DNA of 64,000 nt from Afifellaceae bacterium (GTDB taxonomy: Bacteria; Pseudomonadota; Alphaproteobacteria; Rhizobiales; Afifellaceae), in assembly GCA_028281235.1 (NCBI GenBank), contig JANQKG010000003.1, positions 17,552-81,551 of the forward strand, written 5' to 3'. Positions 35,740 through 45,088 of this stretch are shown here, in pieces. Positions within the stretch are counted from its first letter, which is position 1. Every line of letters starts with the position of its first letter. Both the position numbers and the translations under genes were made by a program. The notes below the pieces were generated by a model. The model saw only the letters and a list, made by a program, of their open reading frames with translations. It was not told the DNA's origin and searched no databases.

Positions 35740-36753
35740 ATGACGGACGTGACTTCAAACAGTGCGGCTGCCGCGAGCCTTTCAGCCGAACGCCGCGCAC
35801 GACGCCGCAAGCGCGCCTTCCGCAAAGCCCTGATGCCATGGCTCTTCATCAGCCCGTATCTGGTGCTGTTCCTGGTGTTCACCGCGTTTCCGCTCCTGTT
35901 CTCCGTCTACCTGTCGTTTCAGGAGTGGAACCCGGTCACCGGGCTTTCGGGCATGAGCTTCGTGGGCCTGGCCAATTATGCCCAGGCCATCACCGATCCG
36001 TGGCTGTGGAAGTCGCTCTACAACACCGTCTGGCTGGCGATTGCCACCGGCATCCCTCAGCACGTCATCGCTATACCGATCGCCTATCTTCTGGTGACCG
36101 CGTTCCGGGGCTCGTTCCGGCATCTCTATACGGCGACGATGTTCATTCCGTTCATCACGTCGACGGTCGCTATCTCGCTGATCTTCTACACCATCTACTC
36201 GTCCAACAACGGCATTCTGAACCAGTGGCTCCTGGGGCTGTCGAGCGTGCCGGTCATCGGCGCCTTGTTTGCCTGGGTTCCCGACGCCATGCCGATCCGC
36301 TGGCTGGGTAGCTCGGACCTCTTGAAGCCGGCCATCGCCATGGTGGTCATCTGGAAATATACCGGTTTCAACATCGTCATCTATTCGGCCGGCTTCCTCA
36401 CGGTCTCCAAGGACCTTTATGACGCCGCCAAGGTCGACGGCTGCAATGCCTGGCAGCAATTCTGGCACGTCGCCCTGCCGATGATCCGGCCGTTCATCTT
36501 CTTTGCGCTGACGCTGACCATCATCGGCAATCTGCAGCTCTTTGAGGAACCCTTCATCCTGACCGCGGGCGACAGCGGCGGCGTCTCGCAGGCCGGGCTG
36601 ACTGCCTCCTACTACCTCTATCTGGTGGGCTGGGAGTGGCTTGAGATGGGCTCCGCGGCCGCGATCTCGTGGATCCTGTTCGCGTTCATCGCGCTCGCGA
36701 CCTCCGTCCACTTCTACTTCAACGCCCGCGAAGGTCTGGAGGGCCACAACTGA
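35740..36753 (+). CDS. Sugar ABC transporter permease (MalF type)
   Basis: A 337-residue CUT1 permease with a basic N-terminus (RRARRRKRAFRK), six membrane segments and EAA loop KDLYDAAKVDGCNAWQQFWHVALP. ATG 35740 or GTG 35734 may be used; GGGAG lies 10 or 4 nt before them. The stop overlaps the next start by one base. Confidence 0.91.
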   Translation: MTDVTSNSAAAASLSAERRARRRKRAFRKALMPWLFISPYLVLFLVFTAFPLLFSVYLSFQEWNPVTGLSGMSFVGLANYAQAITDPWLWKSLYNTVWLAIATGIPQHVIAIPIAYLLVTAFRGSFRHLYTATMFIPFITSTVAISLIFYTIYSSNNGILNQWLLGLSSVPVIGALFAWVPDAMPIRWLGSSDLLKPAIAMVVIWKYTGFNIVIYSAGFLTVSKDLYDAAKVDGCNAWQQFWHVALPMIRPFIFFALTLTIIGNLQLFEEPFILTAGDSGGVSQAGLTASYYLYLVGWEWLEMGSAAAISWILFAFIALATSVHFYFNAREGLEGHN

Positions 36754-37586
36754 TGCCCGCTCTGACACGCAGCCTGCCGGCCGTCTCCAAGCATGCGGTC
36801 ATGATCGTCGGCGTCCTCGTCACCATCTTTCCGTTCGTGTGGGTGGCGATGATGGGAACGCACACACGCAGCGAGATCTATTCCTCGCCGCCGCCCTTCT
36901 ATTTCGGCGACAACCTGATCTCCAACTATGAGCGGCTCCTGGAGATCATGCCGTTCTGGCTGGTGCTGTGGAACTCGCTCTATGTGTCGGTGCTCGGCAC
37001 AATCGGCGCGGTGTTCTTCTGCTCCATGTGCGCCTACGGCTTCTTTGCCTATCAGTTCCGCGGCAAGAACGTCATCTTCGGCATCATGATCGCGTCCATG
37101 ATGGTGCCGCCGGTGCTGACGCTGATCCCGTTCTTCCTGACGGTGCGCTTCCTCGGCATCCTCGACACCCACTTCGCACTGTGGTTCCCCGGTGTCGCCA
37201 ATGCATTCGGCATCTTCCTGATCCGCCAATACATGACAACGTCGATCACCCGCGACCTCCTGGATGCGGCCAAGGTCGACGGCGCGTCTGATTTCCGCAT
37301 CTACTGGTCGGTGGTGCTGCCGTTGATCAAGCCGGCACTGGCCACGCTCGCCATCGTCATGTTCATCGGCCTGTGGAACAACTTCCTGACGCCGCTGATC
37401 GTCCTGTCGACGCCGGAAAAATACGTCCTCACGCTAGCGCTCCGCTCAGTGCAATCACTGGCCAACTCGCCATGGGGCGCCATCATGCTCGGCACGTTTC
37501 TGTCCATGGTGCCGCTGCTTGTCGCGTTCCTGTTCTTCTCCAAGCAGATGATGGCCGGCCTTACCGCCGGCGCCGTGAAGGGATGA
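36753..37586 (+). CDS. Sugar ABC transporter permease (MalG type)
   Basis: A 277-residue CUT1 permease starting [13 protein letters not shown], with the EAA loop [25 protein letters not shown]. The ATG overlaps the preceding stop (TGATG), which decides the start over a longer frame. Operon partner of the MalF-type permease and of the downstream ATPase. Confidence 0.92.
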   Translation: MPALTRSLPAVSKHAVMIVGVLVTIFPFVWVAMMGTHTRSEIYSSPPPFYFGDNLISNYERLLEIMPFWLVLWNSLYVSVLGTIGAVFFCSMCAYGFFAYQFRGKNVIFGIMIASMMVPPVLTLIPFFLTVRFLGILDTHFALWFPGVANAFGIFLIRQYMTTSITRDLLDAAKVDGASDFRIYWSVVLPLIKPALATLAIVMFIGLWNNFLTPLIVLSTPEKYVLTLALRSVQSLANSPWGAIMLGTFLSMVPLLVAFLFFSKQMMAGLTAGAVKG

Positions 37587-37656
37587 TTGTGAACACTGCG
37601 CGCCAGTGCGAGACGCATCGTGCCGACGCGCTCATGAAACATGCGGGGTGAGCATT

Positions 37657-38718
37657 ATGGCTTCCGTCGAACTGAAAGACCTGACCAAATCGTTTGGCGA
37701 CCTGACGGTTCTGCACAATCTGAACCTGACCGTCGAGGAAGGCGAGTTCGTGGCCCTTGTCGGCCCGTCGGGCTGCGGCAAGTCGACTTTGCTGCGCATC
37801 ATTGCCGGCCTTGAGGAACCCACTTCCGGCGATCTGACGATGGATGGGCAATGGGTCAACGATCTCAGCCCGCGCGAGCGCAACATCGCCATGGTGTTCC
37901 AATCCTATGCGCTCTATCCGCACATGACCGTCGCCGACAATATGGGCTTCAACCTGCGCATCTCCGGCATGGGCAAAGCGGAGATCAAACAGCGGGTCGA
38001 GGAAACTGCAGAGATTCTCAACCTGTCGGAACTGATGTCGCGCAAGCCGTCGCAATTGTCGGGCGGCCAGCGGCAGCGGGTGGCGATGGGGCGCGCGCTG
38101 GTGCGCAATCCCGACGTCTTTCTTTTCGACGAACCTCTGTCCAACCTGGATGCGAAGCTGCGCGTGCAGATGCGCGAAGAGATCAAGCGCCTTCACAAAC
38201 GCGTCCGCACCACGTCGATCTACGTCACCCATGACCAGATCGAGGCGATGACGCTCGCCGACCGGATTGTGATCCTGCATGGCGGCCACATCCAGCAGGT
38301 GGGAACGCCCACCGAGCTCTACCGGAACCCGGCCAATGTGTTCGTCGCCGGGTTCATCGGCTCACCGTCGATGAATTTCTTGGACGCAACCCTTTCGACG
38401 GGAGGGGACAGAGCGACATTGTCCCTTAAGGACGGCCAGACGCTCCATTGCCCGCTCAGCGACCGGCTGCCGGCTGAGACGGAGGTGACCGTCGGCCTGC
38501 GACCCGAGCACCTGCTCGTCGCCCCTTCCGGCGCCAATGACAATGTGCTGCATGGCACGCTTGAGCTTTTGGAGCCCACCGGCGCGCAGAACCATCTTCG
38601 GGTTTCGATCAACGGCTCGACACTGACCGCCGTCGACAACACGCTGGCCAGCGTCACCGTGGACCAGCCGGTGGCGCTGACCATCGAGCCGGAGAAGATC
38701 CACGTTTTCGCGCGTTAA
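37657..38718 (+). CDS. Sugar ABC transporter ATPase (MalK/UgpC type)
   Basis: A 353-residue ATPase with Walker [10 protein letters not shown], signature [14 protein letters not shown], Walker [17 protein letters not shown] and a C-terminal TOBE/MOP-type regulatory domain ([13 protein letters not shown]). ATG 37657 begins the homology ([13 protein letters not shown]). Such ATPases can serve several CUT1 importers. It may therefore also energise the arabinoside importer at 16.5-19.6 kb, which has none; this is inference. Confidence 0.92.
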   Translation: MASVELKDLTKSFGDLTVLHNLNLTVEEGEFVALVGPSGCGKSTLLRIIAGLEEPTSGDLTMDGQWVNDLSPRERNIAMVFQSYALYPHMTVADNMGFNLRISGMGKAEIKQRVEETAEILNLSELMSRKPSQLSGGQRQRVAMGRALVRNPDVFLFDEPLSNLDAKLRVQMREEIKRLHKRVRTTSIYVTHDQIEAMTLADRIVILHGGHIQQVGTPTELYRNPANVFVAGFIGSPSMNFLDATLSTGGDRATLSLKDGQTLHCPLSDRLPAETEVTVGLRPEHLLVAPSGANDNVLHGTLELLEPTGAQNHLRVSINGSTLTAVDNTLASVTVDQPVALTIEPEKIHVFAR

Positions 38719-38731
38719 GCACCGTCGGCAC

Positions 38732-38830
38732 TTCAGTATGTTGAGTGGGCTTCTTCGATTGTTGTCGATAGCCACCGAAGGCCGCGAATCATTCCCACTC
38801 GATGATCTGCCCTCTCTGTAATACTTTGAT
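38732..38830 (-). repeat. Dispersed IEWE-type repeat, copy R3 (putative recombination site)
   Basis: Third direct repeat. Core TCATTCCCACTCGATGATC at 38789-38807 is identical to R1, and the left 55 bp (GTTGAGTGGGCTTCTTCGATTG and so on) match R1. On the right, similarity fades after ACTTTGAT. It starts 14 bp after the MalK-type stop, closing the sugar modules. The remaining roughly 330 bp up to the DapA-like gene show no credible frame, only an AT-rich promoter-like stretch near 39125-39150. Confidence 0.65.
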
Positions 38831-39157
38831 TCCCGGATCGATAAGGCCGGATGTCATCGCTATGTCCAACGCCGCATTGTCCCTGGCTCAGGGCCCGCGG
38901 CATCAAACCCCGTTCTCAGGATGATCAAGGATCAAGACTGAGACCAACCGCCTCTGGACAGCCACTCCGAGATCGTACCAAGCGCGGAAGGGTCGACCGT
39001 GGTTCCGCGCGCCCAGTATTCTTCTGGCTCCTGCAGAGTCCAGGCGCGACGGAAGGAAAGATAAGTCAACGACACGTTCCGCCACCCCAGAGACGCTTGT
39101 AAGCCGGCCTCCGCGATGTCATTGTAACATACGGAATAAAAAAGGAATTTCCCCTCA

Positions 39158-40114
39158 ATGATGCAGCGTCAAATTGAGCTCTACGTTCCCGTGATCACGC
39201 CTTTTGCCGAAGACCTGTCGGTCGACCATGTCAGGTTCGCAACGCTCTGCCGCGCGCTGCTTGAGGCCGGCGCTGACGGGCTCGCGCCCTTTGGGACAAC
39301 GAGTGAGGCAAGCTCGCTGACGGTCGCGGAACGTAAGGCGGCGCTGGAGGTTCTGATTGAGGCCGGCATTCCGGCGGACCGCCTAATCCCCGGCACGGGC
39401 TGCTGTGCAGCGGGCGACAGCGTCGAACTCAGCACTCATGCCGTGGCGCTCGGCTGCCGCGGCGTGCTGGTGCTGCCGCCCTTCTACTACAAGGGCGTAC
39501 CAGAGGCGGGTGTGTTCGACGCCTTCGCCCGTGTGATTGAGAGTGTCGCCGACCCGCGGCTGCGCATCTACCTCTACCACATCCCGAAAATGAGCGGCGT
39601 GCCGATCACCTTGCCGCTGATCGAGCGATTGGTCTCGACGTATCCCAACGCCATAGCAGGGTTGAAGGACAGCTCCGGCGACTGGCAGAACACATTGAGC
39701 GTGATCGAAGCTTTCCCAGACCTCCTGACCTTCTCGTCGTCGGAAGCGCTGATCCCCCAGAACGCCGCCGCGGGCGGCGCGGGCTGCATCAGCGCCAGCG
39801 CCAACGTCAACACGGCCGGCATCCGACGCCTGATCGACGCACTCGGCACGGAGCGCGAGGCCGATTGCCACGCTCAGGTCTCCGCCGTGCGGTCGCTCTT
39901 TGAGAGCCTGCCGCTCATTCCAGCCATCAAGGCGGCGGTCGCGCTGCAGCGGGACGATCCCGATTTCGCACGGCTCCGTCCGCCCTTCGTGCCCGCCAGC
40001 GAGGCCCATGCGGCGAAGATCACTGAAGCAGTCGCGCTCGCAAGGACCGGACGGGATGAGGCGATCGGCGGGCTCAATCCGCCGACGGCGGATCCTTACG
40101 CGGCCGCGGTTTGA
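39158..40114 (+). CDS. DapA/NanA-family lyase (dihydrodipicolinate synthase-like)
   Basis: A 318-residue class I aldolase-type TIM barrel. The Schiff-base lysine is in AIAGLKDSSGDW and the catalytic tyrosine in IYLYHIPKMSG. GTTSEASSLTVAERKAAL matches the substrate-binding segment. Members cleave or condense 2-keto-3-deoxy acids, so this copy is more likely catabolic than lysine-biosynthetic. It stands alone on the plus strand and its 3' end overlaps the convergent SDR gene by 41 bp. No SorC or LacI operator seen upstream. Confidence 0.88.
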   Translation: MMQRQIELYVPVITPFAEDLSVDHVRFATLCRALLEAGADGLAPFGTTSEASSLTVAERKAALEVLIEAGIPADRLIPGTGCCAAGDSVELSTHAVALGCRGVLVLPPFYYKGVPEAGVFDAFARVIESVADPRLRIYLYHIPKMSGVPITLPLIERLVSTYPNAIAGLKDSSGDWQNTLSVIEAFPDLLTFSSSEALIPQNAAAGGAGCISASANVNTAGIRRLIDALGTEREADCHAQVSAVRSLFESLPLIPAIKAAVALQRDDPDFARLRPPFVPASEAHAAKITEAVALARTGRDEAIGGLNPPTADPYAAAV

Positions 40115-40892
40115 TGATCGACCCGTAAGAGGCAATCCCGCCATCGATCGTGACGATCGCGCCGCTGATGAAGCCCGCGCGAGGCGAGGCCAGGAACACC
40201 ATCAGATCGGCGACCTCCTCCGGCTTACCCATCCGCCCGCCGGGATAGTCGGCCAGGAACGAGCGCCAGCGGGACTCATCGCCCAGAAGATCGACGGCGC
40301 GCCGCTTCATGAGCTTAGTCATGCGCTCCGTGGCGATCGGACCGGGATTGACCGCCACCACTCTGACACCATGATCGAGGCTCTGCCCGCCCACGGCGCG
40401 GGTGAACGCCATTAGCGCGGCGTTCCCGGTGCTGCCCGCAACATAGTTGTAGTCCCAGTTCTCGCCGGAATTTCCGATGTCATTGATGATGACGCCCACG
40501 CCGCGTGCTTTCATCTTCAGATAGACGGCGCGGCAAAGGCTGACATAGCCAAAAACCTTCAGGTCGAAACCGCGGCGCCAATCCTCATCCGTGAGCGCTT
40601 CGATGGGACCGGCTGGGATGTCGCCCGCATTGTTAATCAAGACGTCCACGTCGCCCGCGGCTTCCGCGAGTGCGGCCATGTTCTCCGGCGTGGAGAGATC
40701 CATGGCGTGCACATGCGTCTCCGCGTCCTGATCGCGCCGAAGGGTATCAGCGAGCGCGGAGAGCGCCGCGCCGTCACGCGCCGCGAGATGCAGATTGCAG
40801 CCCTCGCGCGCAAAGGCTTCGGCCGCGGCACGGCCAATGCCCTTGGAGGCCCCGGTAATCAGCACCGATGAACCGGCGAGTTTCATGTCCAT
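40074..40892 (-). CDS. SDR-family oxidoreductase with atypical catalytic motif
   Basis: A 272-residue short-chain dehydrogenase-like protein. The nucleotide-binding TGASKGIG and structural NNAG are canonical. At the active site the sequence is DYNYVAGSTGNAAL: Tyr150 is followed by V-A-G-S, so the usual lysine of YxxxK is serine. A known SDR subgroup shares this look. AAGGAG precedes the ATG at 40892. It is the last gene of the leftward catabolic set and overlaps the DapA-like gene tail to tail. Confidence 0.88.
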   Translation of the reverse strand: MDMKLAGSSVLITGASKGIGRAAAEAFAREGCNLHLAARDGAALSALADTLRRDQDAETHVHAMDLSTPENMAALAEAAGDVDVLINNAGDIPAGPIEALTDEDWRRGFDLKVFGYVSLCRAVYLKMKARGVGVIINDIGNSGENWDYNYVAGSTGNAALMAFTRAVGGQSLDHGVRVVAVNPGPIATERMTKLMKRRAVDLLGDESRWRSFLADYPGGRMGKPEEVADLMVFLASPRAGFISGAIVTIDGGIASYGSIIKPRPRKDPPSAD

Positions 40893-40912
40893 CGCGGTCT
40901 CCTTGAAACTGG

Positions 40913-41992
40913 CTATACGGGTTCCGGCGGCGGCGTGCCCAGCCGCCGGCAGAGCGCAGAGAAAGCCTCGACCGTCTTCTGCGCGACCGGCACGCCGTCG
41001 CGGCGGCGCTCCCGCGCAAGACGGCCCGACCGTTCGCCCGGAAAGAGTATCTCGCCACCCTCTGCCTCAGGTCTGGCCGACTTCATCGTCTCGACCATGG
41101 ATTCGACTCGTGCGGTGAACCCGTTGAGATCCGTGAAGGCGTCGATGCGCAGCGCGGTGAGCGTGAAGGAGGTCCGCATTGGATGGTCGAGAGGGCGAAA
41201 GCCGGTCGCGTCGCCGGCGAAGACATCGCCACCCGCCAGCGCACTTGTGAGGATCTCGGTCATCATGCCGAGGCCGAACGCCTTGTAGCCGCCGAAGGGC
41301 AGCAGCGTCATCACCTGGGCGGCCAGCTCCGGATCGGTGGTCGGCGCGCCGTCGGGACCGAGCGCCCAACTCGGCGGGATCGTCGCGCCGCGCTCGCGCG
41401 CCATGTTGATCCGCTCAATGGCCACTGCCGTCATCGCCATGTCGAGGCAGATCGTTCCGAAGCGCCCCGCCGGCGCCGCGGCGGCGATGGGATTGTTGCC
41501 CATTACTGGCGTGACGCCGCCCGGCGGCGGCATCACCTTGCGGCTCGCATTGGTGTGGACGAGGCCGATGCACCCGGCTTCGGCAGCGCGCAGCGCATAG
41601 TGCTTCGCTGAAGTCAGCGAGGTGGCGTCACGCACCGCGACGATTCCGACGCCGTAGAGCGTGGCCTTGGCGATTGCATTGTCCATGGCGCGCACCGCCA
41701 CGACCTGTCCGATGCTCCGGTTCGCAGCCCAGACGGCGATGGCGCCCATGTCGCGTTCGACATCGATCGCCGTCTCCGCGCGGTGGCCGCCGGCCTCGAT
41801 GCGCTCGCAGACGGTGATCAAGAGCCGCAGCCCGTGCGACGACTCGCCGGCAATGTCGGCGCCGACAAAAACCTCAGCGGTGATGCGGGCGTCCTCCCGC
41901 GCGGCGCCGAGCGCCTGCAGCACGCTTGCCGCCGCCGTCTCAAGCCCGGCTGCGGGAAGCCGCAGCATCTCGTCTCCCGTCTCCGTGCTCAT
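40913..41992 (-). CDS. Ldh-family (type 2 malate/lactate) NAD(P)-dependent dehydrogenase
   Basis: A 359-residue member of the Ldh_2 family, which oxidises 2-hydroxy acids such as malate, lactate, ureidoglycolate or 2,3-diketogulonate. ESSHGLRLLITVCERIEAG and LPFGGYKAFGLGMMTEIL are typical. Its ATG overlaps the stop of the upstream amidase by 4 bp. Next to an AllC-like amidase, a ureidoglycolate-type substrate is conceivable but unproven. Confidence 0.88.
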   Translation of the reverse strand: MSTETGDEMLRLPAAGLETAAASVLQALGAAREDARITAEVFVGADIAGESSHGLRLLITVCERIEAGGHRAETAIDVERDMGAIAVWAANRSIGQVVAVRAMDNAIAKATLYGVGIVAVRDATSLTSAKHYALRAAEAGCIGLVHTNASRKVMPPPGGVTPVMGNNPIAAAAPAGRFGTICLDMAMTAVAIERINMARERGATIPPSWALGPDGAPTTDPELAAQVMTLLPFGGYKAFGLGMMTEILTSALAGGDVFAGDATGFRPLDHPMRTSFTLTALRIDAFTDLNGFTARVESMVETMKSARPEAEGGEILFPGERSGRLARERRRDGVPVAQKTVEAFSALCRRLGTPPPEPV

Positions 41993-43269
41993 GCGGCCTC
42001 GGCGCCGCGACGGGCCGTAAGGCTCGGGTCGTCAAGCGCCGTCTCCAGCACTGCGAGCGCTGCGTCGAAATCTGCGTCGTCCATTGCCTCGTCCGGATTG
42101 TGCGATCCGTTGCGGTTACGGATGAAGAGCATGGCAGTCGGCACCCCGGCCTTGGCAAAGGTGGCTGCGTCGTGCCCGGCGCCGCTCGGCATTGTCAATG
42201 TACCGATCCCCTGTGCCTCCGCCGCGGCGGCGAAGCATGCGCGAAGCTCAGGCGAGAGCGGCGTCGGGCTGCTGTCGGTCCGTGGGCCGAGGTCGATGGT
42301 CACGCCTGTCGCCTCCGCGATCCCGGCGGCGCAGCTGCGCAGCTTCTGTTCGGCGCGCTCAAGCGTGTCGGCCTCGGCGCTGCGCATGTCTAAGCAGAGA
42401 TGCAGATGGCCGGGCACTTTGGAGAACCCGTGCTGCGCAGGGTCGGTCGCGATTTCACCGAAGGTTACGGTCAGATCGCGGCCCTCCGCCTCGAGGGCGT
42501 CCCAGAGCGCGTGCATCTCGGTGATGAGCCGTGCTCCCGCCAGCCCGGCGTCATGCCGGAGCGCGCGGGGGGTCGCGCCGGAATGCGCGTAGGCCCCGGT
42601 CACCGCGATCTGGCGGTATCGCACTGAACCACGGATCCCCGTCACCAGTCCGACCGGCATCCCGGCCTCCACCAGCGCCGGCGCCTGCTCGATATGGGGC
42701 TCGATGAATGCCACGATCTCTTCCGGCTCGTAGTGCCTCTTGCCGCGCCTGACGCCGTCCGGGTCAAAGCCGAGCCGCTCCATGTGCTGGGCCAGGCTGG
42801 TCCCGTCGTCGGAGCGGCGGACGCCATCGAGCACATCCGGATCGAGTAAGCCGAGCGCCGTCTTGGAGCCGATATAGGAGTCGGGGAACCAGCAGCTTTC
42901 CTCCGCGCGCAGGCAGGTCACGGCGAGATCGCAGGGAGGCATGCGGCCCTGCGCCGCCAGATCGGCCTGGAGCGCCAGCCCCATCAGCACCCCCGCCACG
43001 CCGTCATAGTCGCCCCCGTGCAGCACGCTGTCGAGATGAGAGCCGACGAGGATCACGCGGCTTCGGTCCTCTCCCGCAAGAACAAGGAACTGGTTGCCCG
43101 CGGCGTCGATCCGCTTTTCCGCGCCGAAGGCCTGTGCGGCCTCCGCCACGAGGTCGTGGGCGACCTGCTCACCCAAGCCATAGGCGACGCGCGTCACGCC
43201 GGGCGGGTCAGCGGTGTGCTCCGCGAGCGCCCGGAACAGACGACGGGCAAGCGCGCGGCCGGGGCTCAC
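41989..43269 (-). CDS. M20-family N-carbamoyl/ureido amidase (AllC/HyuC-like)
   Basis: A 426-residue di-metal amidase. GSHLDSVLHGGDYDGVAGV (metal His and Asp), RAEESCWFP, EPHIEQAPALVEAG and SGAGHDAATFAKAG are hallmark segments of allantoate amidohydrolase, N-carbamoyl-amino-acid hydrolase and beta-ureidopropionase. I place the start at GTG 43269, overlapping the aldolase stop as GTGA, although the frame is open further upstream. It probably releases ammonia or carbamate from a ring-opened N compound. Confidence 0.88.
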   Translation of the reverse strand: MSPGRALARRLFRALAEHTADPPGVTRVAYGLGEQVAHDLVAEAAQAFGAEKRIDAAGNQFLVLAGEDRSRVILVGSHLDSVLHGGDYDGVAGVLMGLALQADLAAQGRMPPCDLAVTCLRAEESCWFPDSYIGSKTALGLLDPDVLDGVRRSDDGTSLAQHMERLGFDPDGVRRGKRHYEPEEIVAFIEPHIEQAPALVEAGMPVGLVTGIRGSVRYRQIAVTGAYAHSGATPRALRHDAGLAGARLITEMHALWDALEAEGRDLTVTFGEIATDPAQHGFSKVPGHLHLCLDMRSAEADTLERAEQKLRSCAAGIAEATGVTIDLGPRTDSSPTPLSPELRACFAAAAEAQGIGTLTMPSGAGHDAATFAKAGVPTAMLFIRNRNGSHNPDEAMDDADFDAALAVLETALDDPSLTARRGAEAA

Positions 43270-44051
43270 GCGCGGCCGGCGAGCGACATGAGCTGCGGCA
43301 CCGCCGCCCGGGCGGTGTTCAGCACCATGGCCGCGTCGTTCTGATAGGGAATCCATTGCACGCCCATCTCAAGCCATTTGCCCGCCTGCTCCGGCGATTG
43401 CGCGCTCAGCCCATAGGGCGTGCCCGCTTTGCGGCAGGCGGCGAAAATCTCCTCATAGGCCTCGAACATCATGGGGTTTTGCAGGTCACCGGGAATGCCC
43501 AGATCCTGCGACAGGTCGTCGGGGCCCACCATGATCGCGTCGATGCCCGGCACTTGGAGAATCTCGGGCAGCTTGCCGATGGCGTCGCGCGATTCAATCA
43601 TGACGACGATCAGCGTCTCGCTGTTCAGATGCGCGATGATCTCGTCGGGCGTCGCCGCGGCGTAATCCGTGTGCGGCCCTTTCAGGTTCATCGGCCGGTT
43701 GCCGAGCGGGTGATAGCGCACCGCCTGCATGATCTCCGCCAGCTGATCAGCGCTCTCAATGGCCGGGAGCAGAAGCCCCTGCGCCCCCGCGTCGAGCGCC
43801 CGCGTCAGGTCGTGGGGCTTCGACACGCCGGGCGGCCGGACGATGGGCGCGATGCCGCATTCGCGGGCGAGCATCGCCAGCGTGCCGATCTCGCGCAACG
43901 TGAAATCCGTATGCTCCATCTCCAGAAGCAGGAAGTCGAACCCCGCGGCGGCCATGATCTTGACCACCCTCGGATGCGGACAGAGCGTTATCCAGGTGCC
44001 AAACGCCGGCTTGTTCTCACGGTAGAGGCGTTTCACGGGGTTTGACTTCAT
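43266..44051 (-). CDS. HpcH/HpaI-family aldolase
   Basis: A 261-residue class II (metal-dependent) aldolase or 2-dehydro-3-deoxy-acid aldolase. FDFLLLEMEHTDFTLREI, the arginine in IVRPPG and GPDDLSQDLG match the family. Start ATG 44051 is preceded in frame by GTG 44054; GGAG lies 9-12 nt upstream. It should cleave a 4-hydroxy-2-oxo acid to pyruvate or a related oxo acid plus an aldehyde. Confidence 0.88.
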   Translation of the reverse strand: MKSNPVKRLYRENKPAFGTWITLCPHPRVVKIMAAAGFDFLLLEMEHTDFTLREIGTLAMLARECGIAPIVRPPGVSKPHDLTRALDAGAQGLLLPAIESADQLAEIMQAVRYHPLGNRPMNLKGPHTDYAAATPDEIIAHLNSETLIVVMIESRDAIGKLPEILQVPGIDAIMVGPDDLSQDLGIPGDLQNPMMFEAYEEIFAACRKAGTPYGLSAQSPEQAGKWLEMGVQWIPYQNDAAMVLNTARAAVPQLMSLAGRA

Positions 44052-44110
44052 CACTGTGCCGGTCTCCGTTGGCTTTTCGGATACTGCGTGCGTTGCCGTT
44101 GCGCGTGGCC

Positions 44111-45088
44111 TCAGGCGGTGCGCCGACGCAGCTCCCAGACGCTCTCGTCGACGAGATGAGGGGGCCGCCGCCCTTCAAGCACGTCGACCACCTGCTCCGC
44201 CGTCTGAACCGCCGTCCGGATCATGGCCTCTTCCGTGGCCCCTGCGATATGTGGCGAGAGCACGACACCGTCGGCGGCAAGAAGCGGATGATCTGCCGGT
44301 GGCGGCTCGCTCTCGAAGACATCCATGGCCGCCCCGCGCAGCCGGCCGGAGGCGACCGCCTCAATCAGCGCCTCGGCCTGGACGAGCGCGCCGCGCGCGG
44401 TGTTGACGAGGATGGCGCCCGGCTTCATCGCCGCGAAGCGCCCCGCGCCGAACATGCCGCGCGTCTTGTCGTTCAGGCGTTGGTGAAGCGAGACGATGTC
44501 GGCCTGCCCCAGCGCAGCATCGAGATCGGGCGCGGGCTCGAACCCCGCGGCTGCGATGGCCGCACGATCGACACTCGGGCTGTGGACGAGCACCCGCATT
44601 GCAAAACCAGCCTGCGCGATCTCCGCAGTGCGCCGCCCGATGGCGCCGAAGCCGACGATCAAAAGCGTCCGCCCCGACAGTTCCACAAAGTCGCGCGTGT
44701 AGCGGTAGTCAAACGCGTTCTGCCGTACGGCGTGGTCGGCTTCGCGGATGCGCTTGGCCACGGCCATGATCTGGGCGATCGTATGCTCCGCGACCGACTG
44801 CACATTCGCTTCCGGCGTGTAGATGACCGGCAGGGCGAGCTCACGCGCCGTATTCAGATCGACGGGATCGAGCCCGGTGCCGTGATTTCCCACGACACGC
44901 AGGCGCTTCGCCGCCCGCATTGCGGCGCCGCTGAGCCCCGCATTGCGCGTGATGACCGCATCTGCTTCCACAATCTCCGCCGCTACGGTCTCCATGTCGG
45001 CGGCGCTCGCCATGCGCGCCTCCATTCCGGCGGCCTCCAGTACCGCGATGCCGTCGGGGTGTATCGGCTGAATCAGAAGACAGAGCAT
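44111..45088 (-). CDS. D-2-hydroxyacid dehydrogenase (SerA/glyoxylate reductase-like)
   Basis: A 325-residue NAD(P)-dependent dehydrogenase. The Rossmann motif LLIVGFGAIGRRTAE, substrate arginine in VNTARGALVQAEAL and the LSPHIAGATEEA histidine region are visible. The ATG at 45088 overlaps the upstream stop by one base. It may reduce or oxidise a 2-oxo/2-hydroxy acid made by the neighbouring aldolase. Confidence 0.9.
   Translation of the reverse strand: MLCLLIQPIHPDGIAVLEAAGMEARMASAADMETVAAEIVEADAVITRNAGLSGAAMRAAKRLRVVGNHGTGLDPVDLNTARELALPVIYTPEANVQSVAEHTIAQIMAVAKRIREADHAVRQNAFDYRYTRDFVELSGRTLLIVGFGAIGRRTAEIAQAGFAMRVLVHSPSVDRAAIAAAGFEPAPDLDAALGQADIVSLHQRLNDKTRGMFGAGRFAAMKPGAILVNTARGALVQAEALIEAVASGRLRGAAMDVFESEPPPADHPLLAADGVVLSPHIAGATEEAMIRTAVQTAEQVVDVLEGRRPPHLVDESVWELRRRTA

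Noticed and set aside
38851..39102. 83-codon frame between R3 and the DapA-like gene
   Set aside because: No ribosome-binding site, no conserved motif and unusual composition for a protein; I treat the gap as non-coding.
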